NCBI GenBank assembly: GCA_036272735.1
Contig: DATAYF010000083.1
Coordinates: 1-14,460 of the forward strand
Direction of reading: 5' to 3'
Length of the DNA stretch: 14,460 bases
Source: DATAYF01 sp036272735
Lineage (GTDB): Bacteria; Chloroflexota; Ktedonobacteria; Ktedonobacterales; Ktedonobacteraceae
A program made the position numbers and the translations under genes. This document shows positions 1 to 6,346 of this stretch, one piece after another. The notes under the pieces were generated by a model. It ran no database searches. It worked only from the letters and a program-made list of their open reading frames with translations, and was not told where the DNA came from. The first letter of the stretch is position 1, and each line of letters starts with the position of its first letter.

Positions 1-9
1 CGGAGCTAG

Positions 10-1236
10 CCGCGCCATGGAGCAGGGGGAGTGGGCAAATCGACCGTTGTGGAGCAGATCGTGCGTCAGTTACGCGATGCGGAAACAGATCCCGCTGTGG
101 TCCCGGCGGTGATCGTGCAGGCATCACCAGAAGATGTGGGATCGGCGGCGCGCCTGGATTATTACCAGCAAGTGCTTGACCAGTTTCAGCACCATCCGGC
201 CATCCGAGATCGGACGAAAAATCTGCCGCTCTATATCAATCGAGGAAAAAAGAGCAATGATCCTGCTGAATGGCTGGAGGTCCGCAATGTGGTCGAGTAT
301 GCTCTGAGGTTGTTTCAGGTAAAAGTGGTCTTTGTGGATGAAGGCCAGCACCTGCTGGCCCCTGATCCTCTGCGCAAGCCGACGGCGCAGTTAGATTGGC
401 TCAAGGCGCTCGCGGATCGTACCAATGTGCTGCACGTCCTGGTGGGCAACTTTGATTTGTACGAGTACTGCCATCTCAACGGCCAAACAACACGGAGAAT
501 GCGCGATCATCATTTTCCTCGCTATCATCTGGATAATCAGAAAGAGTGTGAAGAATTTGTCGGTGCTCTCCAAAGCTTGCTCGAAAACGTGCCTCTGACG
601 GTCGATGTGCCAGCACTGCTCTCTCACTGGCGTTGGTTTGGGGAATGGAGTATGGGATGTGTAGGAATGTTAGGCGATTGGATCGTCGAGACCGTGGATG
701 CGCTTTGGAGCGAGAACAAGACGGTTCTGACGGTGGATCCGCTCACTAGCTCGGCCTTACAGCCCGACCAACGGGCTCGTTTAGAGATGGAAGCTCGAAC
801 AGGAGAGCATCGAGTGGCACGAGCCAAAGTGCAAAGTGAACAAGAACTCCAGCAATTAGTAGATACTCATGCCAACGAGAGGAAGTCAGCTCAGACAGTC
901 AATCCTGCCGCAAATGGAGGAGGGCGGGAACGTAAAGGAAACCCGGTCGAGCGAGCGGCTGTCCGTGATCCAGTGGGCAATCAGGCACCGTCGGCAAACA
1001 CGCCAAGATGCATCTTTTCTGATGTGCTAGGTATCGATCCAGGACGCTTTCAGGACAGCAGAGTGGCGCGTGGAGAATGCCCTGAATGTGCAGCATTGCG
1101 TCAACTTCAACTCCGCAATGGGATTCTCCGTTATCCTGCTCATGAGAGGCGAAAGACACAGACGCTTCAGACAGAGCGACGGTGGGTGCAAGGCGAAAAG
1201 AGTGATTGGAGCACCTGTAAATCCCAAATTTGGTGA
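10..1236 (+). pseudogene. TniB/TnsC-like AAA+ transposition ATPase, broken at both ends
   Basis: This reading frame encodes an AAA+ ATPase like the TniB/TnsC regulators of Tn7- and Tn5053-type transposons, which activate the DDE transposase and help choose targets. A Walker A loop (HGAGGVGKST) runs across 16-45. Numbering from GTG 31, a Walker B (VVFVDEGQHL) lies near residues 99-108, a sensor-1-like LVGNFDL near 137-143, and Arg-rich RRMRDHHFPRY near 155-165. A CPEC knuckle follows near 350-353, in a basic C-terminal tail. An in-frame TAG at 7-9 sits only three codons before the Walker A loop. The only start after it, GTG 31, would remove most of the loop. The gene is therefore either nonsense-mutated or 5'-truncated. 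At the 3' end the native frame stops at 1215, where a mobile cassette begins; the last residues (CKSQIW) and the stop come from its inverted repeat. The TniB/TnsC family call is confident. Whether any product is active is doubtful. Confidence 0.72.
1209..1215. repeat. Left target-site duplication (GAGCACC)
   Basis: This 7-bp direct repeat abuts the outer end of the left inverted repeat. An identical copy lies at 3161-3167. Extending the element by one base on each side destroys the match, so the 7-bp parse is the consistent one. Confidence 0.85.
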
Positions 1237-1327
1237 AGCAATTTCAGCACAATTATCTGAGGGAATAGCCTTCAAATTGCCTCAGATAATTGTGCCCATT
1301 TCCTTTCACAGAATGCTGCGATTTATA
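1216..1327 (+). repeat. Left 112-bp terminal inverted repeat
   Basis: It matches the reverse complement of 3049-3160 at 111 of 112 positions; the one difference is T versus C at 1326. It is itself an imperfect palindrome. Its two ends read TGTAAATCCCA and, inverted, TATAAATCGCA. Its centre holds 16-bp perfect arms (GCACAATTATCTGAGG at 1247-1262 and its complement at 1280-1295) around a 17-nt loop. It supplies the final residues and the stop codon of the disrupted ATPase frame. Confidence 0.93.
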
Positions 1328-1356
1328 CATGAGTATCAGCAGCAGCATGGTGGGAT

Positions 1357-2598
1357 TTACTCGTGTGGGAATGTCGCTTGCCGCATGTGCCGAGAGAGAA
1401 ACAGCCATCCGGTGATCAGAAGCAGGCCACTCCACACGATGCCCACGGTCGGCAACACGCCCAGATGCTCCAGGCTCAGCCCGAGTGCGGAGGAGCCGAT
1501 GGTGAGGACACTGAACAAGATCACGCGATAGACGCTACTGACGCGGCCTTGCAGGGCATCTGGTACAACGGCGAAGCGATAACTGTCCATGAAGATCGCA
1601 CGGACCGAGTCGGCGAGAGCGATGGCAGCGAAGACGGCTCCCAACAGCAGTGGCGTCGTGATGAAGCCATAGAGAGGCCAGAGCACCACGAACACGATCA
1701 GGGCACAGCGAAGCGTGAGGCCTATGCGTATGCGCCGTTGCAAAGGCGGGCAGAGCGCCGTGCCAAGCAGGTTCCCGACGCCGCCAACCGCAACGATCAG
1801 GCCGTAGAGCACGGACGGGATATGCTGCTGTTGCACAATGTCCAGGACGAGAAGCACGCTGGCTGTGATGGTGAGGTTGACATAGCTGGAAATCAGGAAG
1901 ATCGAGCGTATGACCTCATGCTCCCACAGCCAGGTGAGTCCCTCGCGCACTTCTCCCAGCAGGTGGTGACGCTGCGTCCTCCGTTCGTCTTGCATGGGCG
2001 AGCGGATGGAGAAGAGTGAGCCGAGCAAGATCAGAGAGGAAAGTGCGTCTGCGACGAACGGGAGCAGCCTGCTGAGGCTTATGAGCCAGCTACCCAGCGC
2101 GGGTCCGACAAGCGCGCTGGAGCCAACAATCACCTCGTTCTGTGCGACTGCTGTGGTGAGCTGGCTCTTTGGCACGATCCATGCCAGTGCTGCAAATCCG
2201 GCCAGCTCGTAGAAAAGCGAAATGGCTCCCAGGCCAAAGGCGATGGCGTAGAGGAGAAGCAGCCGCAGTGGTCCGCTGGTCAGCAACAGCGCCAGGGGAA
2301 TGCTCGCCACGCACACCATCAAGCAGAAGGTAGAGAGAAGCATCACGCGTTTGCGTGGCCAGCGATCTACCAGCGACCCGGCGGGTAGGCTCAGGAGGAC
2401 GTAGGGAAGCTGTCCCAGGCTATACGCCAGCCCGGCAGCAGCGATAGAATGGGTCAGTCCCACTATGAGCAGCGGAAACGCGAACTGCGTGCATGAAGTG
2501 CCGAGCGAGGAGACGGCGTTGCCGAGCCAAAGCAAAAGATAGTCACGATTGCGCCAAAGGGAAACGGGCTGTTGTGGAATGAGTTCCGTGTTGGTCAT
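1357..2598 (-). CDS. MFS efflux transporter (MFS_3/Mef-like)
   Basis: This is a 413-residue polytopic membrane protein with the usual length and hydrophobic pattern of a 12-helix major facilitator exporter. After a short cytoplasmic start, LWRNRDYLLLWLGNAVSSLG leads into helix 1. The loop between helices 2 and 3 carries the MFS motif A (GSLVDRWPRKRVML, about residues 74-87). A late GRVSSVYR segment is typical of the MFS_3 group, which includes macrolide exporters such as Mef and the siderophore exporter EntS. The substrate cannot be read from sequence. The start is supported by AAAGGATG about 5 bases upstream. It is the only recognisable gene in the 1,945-bp cassette. Its stop lies about 30 bp inside the left inverted repeat, and its last bases overlap a short copy of the repeat end (GGGATTTAC). 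The gene is visibly more GC-rich than the cyd cluster. It appears intact and is probably a drug or metabolite exporter. Confidence 0.88.
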   Translation of the reverse strand: MTNTELIPQQPVSLWRNRDYLLLWLGNAVSSLGTSCTQFAFPLLIVGLTHSIAAAGLAYSLGQLPYVLLSLPAGSLVDRWPRKRVMLLSTFCLMVCVASIPLALLLTSGPLRLLLLYAIAFGLGAISLFYELAGFAALAWIVPKSQLTTAVAQNEVIVGSSALVGPALGSWLISLSRLLPFVADALSSLILLGSLFSIRSPMQDERRTQRHHLLGEVREGLTWLWEHEVIRSIFLISSYVNLTITASVLLVLDIVQQQHIPSVLYGLIVAVGGVGNLLGTALCPPLQRRIRIGLTLRCALIVFVVLWPLYGFITTPLLLGAVFAAIALADSVRAIFMDSYRFAVVPDALQGRVSSVYRVILFSVLTIGSSALGLSLEHLGVLPTVGIVWSGLLLITGWLFLSRHMRQATFPHE

Positions 2599-3048
2599 GA
2601 AACATCCTTTCGTTCAACTTGTTTCTGCAAGAAGGGAAGCAAAAGGAGCCCGGCAACCGAGGCGCGGTCCAATCAACACGGGGCTGAGATACATCGCAGG
2701 ATGAAGACAACGCATATCCTCGCACCAACGCGATCAGCGCTGCGCGTGAGGAGGGCGCTATTCACAAACAGCCACGTAAGCGCGATCTGTGCCGGGCTTA
2801 CGCGGTCAAAAGCGGCTTCACACCGCCTGAGGGGAACAGATATCTTTTATTCATCAGCCAGATGATAGCATGGAGACCGCATCGGCGTCAATGGAGACTG
2901 GTCACCCCACCCATCCACTCTTCCCATCCATGCGCAAGGGGATGGGAAGACTCGGCTGGCTCGGTGCGCGTGCTGACAACGCCACAGCTCATGGGTATTC
3001 TGGCAACGCGGATTGGGGGGCAAGCGAGAGGTGTGTCTGCCTTCTACT
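2599..3048. other. Gene-free cassette DNA upstream of the MFS gene
   Basis: About 450 bp lies between the MFS start and the right inverted repeat. No frame here gives a recognisable protein. The region must hold the MFS promoter if the gene has its own, but I see no convincing -35/-10 pair. It contains one strong stem-loop at 2919-2950. Confidence 0.5.
2919..2950. repeat. 11-bp stem, 10-nt loop hairpin
   Basis: TCTTCCCATCC (2919-2929) pairs perfectly with GGATGGGAAGA (2940-2950). No T-run follows on either strand, so it is not an intrinsic terminator. Its role is unknown; it lies inside the cassette, about 320 bp upstream of the MFS start. Confidence 0.6.
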
Positions 3049-3160
3049 TGTAAATCGCAGCATTCTGTGAAAGGAAATGGGCACAATTATCTGAGGCAAT
3101 TTGAAGGCTATTCCCTCAGATAATTGTGCTGAAATTGCTTCACCAAATTTGGGATTTACA
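3049..3160 (-). repeat. Right 112-bp terminal inverted repeat
   Basis: This is the inverted copy of 1216-1327. Here the inner end reads TGTAAATCGCA, so this copy has fully matched 8-bp ends (TGTAAATC and GATTTACA). The central hairpin arms are 3081-3096 and 3114-3129 with a 17-nt loop. No T-run follows either arm, so it is not a typical intrinsic terminator. Confidence 0.93.
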
Positions 3161-3167
3161 GAGCACC
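3161..3167. repeat. Right target-site duplication (GAGCACC)
   Basis: This is the second copy of the 7-bp duplication, directly after the terminal ACA of the right inverted repeat. An exact 7-mer match at a predefined position has a chance of about 1 in 16,000. Confidence 0.85.
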
Positions 3168-3686
3168 TCACCACAAGAGCCCACGAAAGGTTATGCTGCG
3201 CTTTTTCTTCTGGCGTGGCAAGGCAGAAAAGTATTTCTTTCTTTTGAGGGACTGGAAAATTTATGGTGCGGAGTCTCTTCTTCCTCATATCCTCTATCCT
3301 GGCTTCCCAGGCTCATTTACTTGAATCTGACGAAAAGATATGGTCTGAAAAACGAAGATTTACGGTTCAGTCAACACTACCCTGTTGCTTGATCGAGCGT
3401 TCTTCCTTGTGGGTTGCTTGCGTCGTGCGAGGCGAATGTGCCGGGGATGTGACGGTCATTTTTTGCAGACGTACAGTTCTGAGCGCGCCGCACGCCGCAC
3501 TGGAGACACTCTGCCTTAGAAATACCGGTGCGTTGAACCTCAGCGGGTGAAAGCTCAATGAAATCGGTGAGCTTCATCGCCAACCTGTTTGGAGGGCTAT
3601 CTAAGCTGAACAGGTACGTGAGATTTCACACCACACCATCCTCTCAGATTTTTGCAGCACAGCCCCCGGTATGCTCCCTCCCCGAA
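3168..3686. other. Unannotated region right of the cassette
   Basis: I find no gene here that I can support. The first part (3168-3392) is open in the frame that would continue the interrupted ATPase if the cassette were removed. A 68-codon minus-strand frame (3377-3583) has no recognisable motif. Two small inverted repeats occur: AAGCTCA/TGAGCTT (3551-3557 and 3568-3574) and ACCTGTT/AACAGGT (3583-3589 and 3609-3615). No terminator with a T-run was found for the minus-strand gene that ends at 3687. Confidence 0.4.
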
Positions 3687-4970
3687 CTACCTGCTAAAGA
3701 ATATTACACCTACGAGTGCCAAGATGCCCACAAAAACAATTGGTGCCGTAAGCAGTAGCAGGCGCAGGCTTGCATCACGTTTGCGAGCAATGAACCAGAA
3801 GACAACGACATTCTCCAACAGCCTCACCAGGGTAGCCAGGAACATAGCAATTGCGGCAGGCAAACCCGCAACGAGCCCTTTACTGAGCTCCTGACCTACT
3901 AGCACAGAGGAAGACGCGGTGCTCGCCAACGAGCCTAGCACCACAACGACCAGGAAGCCAATCGTTCCAAACAAGCGCTGCGCCGCCCCGCTTATCACCA
4001 TTAATCCCAGAAACAACATGCCAAACTGCAGCACTGAACGCAACTCAAGAGGAGACTTGAGCCGCCGCTTTTGCGGAGCTTCTTGCTCAAGCTGTTGGGG
4101 AGCCTCCTGCGTTGACCTCCTGAAACGTCGCAGATCAAAAAGTGCGAGAATGCCCGCTGCCAACATCATCGGCACCAGTACGATCAAGGTGCTGATGCTG
4201 GCCTGAATACCACGTGGAAAGGAGAAGACGACGACCAGTACCCAGTTGCGTAGAATCATTGCCAGGTCGGAGAGCACGACATCTGTTGGCGCTTCAGCCT
4301 CGGTCGCTGGATCATCTCGCACCGCTTGCCCCAAAATAGCCACTGATGCCGCACTATTCGCTAATCCACCCAGGATCGCGCTATAGCGTATTCCGCGTGT
4401 GCCAAATAGCCGTAGGAGCACATAATTGACAAAACTCAAGCTTGACACAATCACGACGGTAAACCAGACGGAGCGTAGATTAAGCACCTGCCAGGGATCG
4501 ATAAAACGGTCAGGAAGTAGCGGATAGCCTATCACGGCAATAAACCCGAAGAGAATCGTACCGCGAATCTCTTCCACTGTCAATTTACTGCTAAAGGTGA
4601 CGATGTCCGTTTTCCAGGCAAGCAATGCTGTGATCACGAGTGCGCTGGCAAATGCAAGGAAAAAGTTTCCCATCCCACTCATGATACCCAGCACATTGGC
4701 TACCACCAGAGAGAGGGAGGTAGTGATCTCCGGAGATTGCTCGTTCCGCAGAGCATACACGTTGATCAGAATGAGTACCACCAGTAGTATCCCGAACTGC
4801 ACGTAGGCCAACGTCGGAGAGACCAACCAGGTGAGCGTACCAAGCAATGTAACGGTGGCGAAACTTCGCGTGCCGACTTCTTTATGCGCCCATGCACGTT
4901 CCAGTCCGATGAGCATCCCGATACCTGCTGATGCTGCAACTTTCGCTATCAGCAATAAAAGTGTATCCAT
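3687..4970 (-). CDS. MgtC/SapB family membrane protein with DUF4010 domain
   Basis: This is a 427-residue integral membrane protein. The N-terminal part carries the MgtC/SapB signature GMLIGLERAWAHKEVGTRSFA within the first 45 residues. Most of the remaining length is the multi-helix DUF4010 region, with a polar Glu/Gln/Arg-rich stretch around residues 290-310 between membrane segments. MgtC relatives are linked to growth in low magnesium and to control of the membrane ATP synthase, but the long DUF4010 form is uncharacterised, so no substrate is claimed. I chose the ATG at 4970 because GAGG lies 7 bases upstream. An alternative GTG at 4997 would add nine polar residues with no better ribosome site. 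The gene is co-oriented with the cyd cluster but separated by 316 bp, with a possible promoter of its own, so it is probably a separate unit. Confidence 0.88.
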   Translation of the reverse strand: MDTLLLLIAKVAASAGIGMLIGLERAWAHKEVGTRSFATVTLLGTLTWLVSPTLAYVQFGILLVVLILINVYALRNEQSPEITTSLSLVVANVLGIMSGMGNFFLAFASALVITALLAWKTDIVTFSSKLTVEEIRGTILFGFIAVIGYPLLPDRFIDPWQVLNLRSVWFTVVIVSSLSFVNYVLLRLFGTRGIRYSAILGGLANSAASVAILGQAVRDDPATEAEAPTDVVLSDLAMILRNWVLVVVFSFPRGIQASISTLIVLVPMMLAAGILALFDLRRFRRSTQEAPQQLEQEAPQKRRLKSPLELRSVLQFGMLFLGLMVISGAAQRLFGTIGFLVVVVLGSLASTASSSVLVGQELSKGLVAGLPAAIAMFLATLVRLLENVVVFWFIARKRDASLRLLLLTAPIVFVGILALVGVIFFSR

Positions 4971-5025
4971 TTCTTTTCCTCGATGATCGGGTTCCACCCG
5001 ACAACCGCGCTACATATTGGATAAT

Positions 5026-5055
5026 TTTATAGATCACACTTTAGAAGATTACGAA
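5026..5055 (-). promoter_or_regulatory. Possible promoter of the MgtC-like gene
   Basis: On the minus strand, TTCGTA (5050-5055) and TATAAA (5026-5031) are separated by 18 bp, about 55 bp upstream of the chosen start. The -10 is good and the -35 is weak. This was identified by eye only. Confidence 0.3.
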
Positions 5056-5090
5056 TCATCTCATAGAAATAGATGAACCCTATTACCTGT

Positions 5091-5102
5091 AAATAGCTAT
5101 TT
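5091..5102. promoter_or_regulatory. 12-bp perfect palindrome, possible operator
   Basis: AAATAGCTATTT is fully self-complementary and sits about 120 bp upstream of the MgtC-like start. A related half-site (GAAATAG) lies about 25 bp away near 5066. It could be a dimeric repressor site or simply an AT-rich coincidence. Confidence 0.25.
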
Positions 5103-5286
5103 CCTATCTAATAACATGCGTTGGTATGAGAGAAAAAGAAGAATTATAGCCAGTTCACCAAGAAGAAACACCAGACTTTTGCACAATCTGGATGCTTGCC
5201 AGGTTGTGACACTATAGATGCAATCCCCGCTTTTCCCATGCCTCACGTCATAACGTAAGTAATGCTCCGCGAGATAAAGTTTTTAT

Positions 5287-6330
5287 CTAATGCGTCTGGG
5301 TGTCGACAGGTTCTACTTTGCCCGAGAAGAGACGGTAGACTGCGACAAAGTAAATGATCGCGAGCACTATGCCTATTGACCACCAGATCAGTCCAACTAT
5401 TAAAGCATAGTGTGGTGCTGAAGCGTTGTAAATGGTTAAGCTGTACGCCGGATTGGCTGCAGGCAGGACGTCTGGATAAATGCCCAGGGCAGCACTGGCA
5501 AGCATTCCCACAATGAATGCTCCTGATGCAATGAAAGCTTGCAGATCCCGCTGCTTATAGCGGAAGTAGCCTGCTCCGATAAGTCCGGCGAGCGCAACGA
5601 TAGGAAAGATGTATCCCCAGGGACGTTGCTCATAACTCTTTAGGATGATTGGTTGTACTGAAAATGTAGCGATGGTAGCAAGAATAGCGAGTACAACGGT
5701 AGCAATCCAGCTATAGATGGCGATCTTATGAGTTCGTAGATGTACCGGACCTTCAGTTTTTACAGTTATATAATTGGCGCCATGCATAATAATGGTGGAG
5801 CAAGCCAGTAAACCGACGAGAATTGTGTACCAGTCGAGAATGCCTGGATTACTGCTGTAAGGATTGAAATCGGTCCATAAGGCCTCAAAAAAGGCAGCAT
5901 GTTGATCGAGGGGAACACCACGGAGCACGTTAGCCATAGCTACCCCGAAGAAGATAGTGAGGAGAGCGCTACTGATAAAGAAAATGCTGTCCCAGAAGGA
6001 AGACCATAGTAAATAGTGAATACGTGAACGCAATTCAACAGCAATCCCCCGTCCGATCAATAGCCAGAGCACAATCATCAGGGCAAGGTAAAACCCGCTA
6101 AAGCTAGATGCATAGAGAAGCGGGAAGGTAAAAAACAATGTTCCACCTGCGGCAATGAGCCAGACTTCGTTGCCGTCCCAGACCGGGCCAATGGCACGGA
6201 TAATCACGCGGCGTTCTTGCTCCTTTTTAGCTGCGAACAGATGTATAATCCCAGCACCCAGGTCAAAACCATCCAGTAGTACATAGACGCTGAGCATAAA
6301 AGCCACCAGGATGAACCATAAGGTTTGCAT
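5287..6330 (-). CDS. cydB: Cytochrome bd quinol oxidase subunit II
   Basis: CydB is the heme-free partner subunit of cytochrome bd oxidase, which oxidises quinol and reduces oxygen to water in the cytoplasmic membrane. The 347-residue protein has the family hallmarks: DGFDLGAG near residues 20-27, GPVWDGNEVWLI near 48-59, and repeated hydrophobic helices to the C terminus. The length is slightly below the roughly 380 residues of E. coli CydB, which is normal for this lineage type. The frame is open upstream for another 34 codons into the end of cydA, but the ATG at 6330 is preceded by AGGAGA with an 8-base gap, and MQTLWFILVAF is the conserved N terminus. It starts 16 bp after the cydA stop, so the two are translated from one mRNA. 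It is the last gene of the cydDCAB cluster. Confidence 0.95.
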   Translation of the reverse strand: MQTLWFILVAFMLSVYVLLDGFDLGAGIIHLFAAKKEQERRVIIRAIGPVWDGNEVWLIAAGGTLFFTFPLLYASSFSGFYLALMIVLWLLIGRGIAVELRSRIHYLLWSSFWDSIFFISSALLTIFFGVAMANVLRGVPLDQHAAFFEALWTDFNPYSSNPGILDWYTILVGLLACSTIIMHGANYITVKTEGPVHLRTHKIAIYSWIATVVLAILATIATFSVQPIILKSYEQRPWGYIFPIVALAGLIGAGYFRYKQRDLQAFIASGAFIVGMLASAALGIYPDVLPAANPAYSLTIYNASAPHYALIVGLIWWSIGIVLAIIYFVAVYRLFSGKVEPVDTQTH

Positions 6331-6346
6331 TTGTTGTTTCTCCTGT

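Larger units (their letters stand above)
1216..3160. mobile_element. Transposase-less mobile insertion cassette carrying an MFS exporter
   Basis: This 1,945-bp unit is bounded by 112-bp inverted repeats (1216-1327 and 3049-3160) that differ at one base. The outer ends read TGTAAATCCC and GGGATTTACA. A 7-bp direct repeat, GAGCACC, abuts the unit exactly on both sides (1209-1215 and 3161-3167), as expected of a target-site duplication. Neither 112-bp repeat has its own flanking duplication, so the whole unit moved as one piece. Inside are one intact MFS gene on the minus strand and about 450 bp without a recognisable gene; there is no transposase. This matches the concept of a mobile insertion cassette, in which passenger genes sit between ends recognised by a transposase supplied in trans. 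The near-identity of the repeats suggests recent formation or maintenance by gene conversion. The family of the mobilising transposase is unknown. Confidence 0.85.
4971..5286. other. AT-rich intergenic region upstream of the MgtC-like gene
   Basis: This gene-free stretch holds the likely leader of the MgtC-like gene. On the minus strand there is a possible promoter (5026-5055). A 6-bp stem hairpin (TCGGGT/ACCCGA, 4987-5001) lies shortly before the ribosome site. The 12-bp palindrome AAATAGCTATTT is at 5091-5102. A second TATAAT-like hexamer lies at 5143-5148 (minus) without a good -35. No clear terminator was found after cydB; GATAAA/TTTATC after its stop is too weak. Confidence 0.45.

Noticed and set aside
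1070..1531. 153-codon plus-strand frame across the left inverted repeat
   Set aside because: It shares a peptide with the 2989-3288 minus-strand frame only because both read through the 112-bp repeat. The rest is antisense to the MFS gene or out of frame with the ATPase.
2919..2950. Terminator inside the cassette
   Set aside because: The 11-bp stem is real but has no T-run on either strand.
1216..3160. Tn7/Tn5053-type element end explaining the inverted repeat next to the TniB-like gene
   Set aside because: The TGT...ACA ends and nearby TniB-like gene are suggestive, but those transposons make 5-bp duplications, and here the unit has a 7-bp duplication and inserts into, rather than bounds, the ATPase gene.
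2989..3288. 99-codon minus-strand frame across the right inverted repeat
   Set aside because: Its similarity to the frame at 1070-1531 is explained by the DNA repeat. It has no ribosome site, motif or plausible domain.
3377..3583. 68-codon minus-strand frame right of the cassette
   Set aside because: It begins plausibly (MAMKLTDFIELSPAEV) but has no recognisable domain, and its second half is low-quality sequence; not supportable as a gene.
4971..4997. GTG 4997 as the start of the MgtC-like protein
   Set aside because: It adds a polar stretch (MEPDHRGKE) and lacks the good GAGG ribosome site that precedes ATG 4970.
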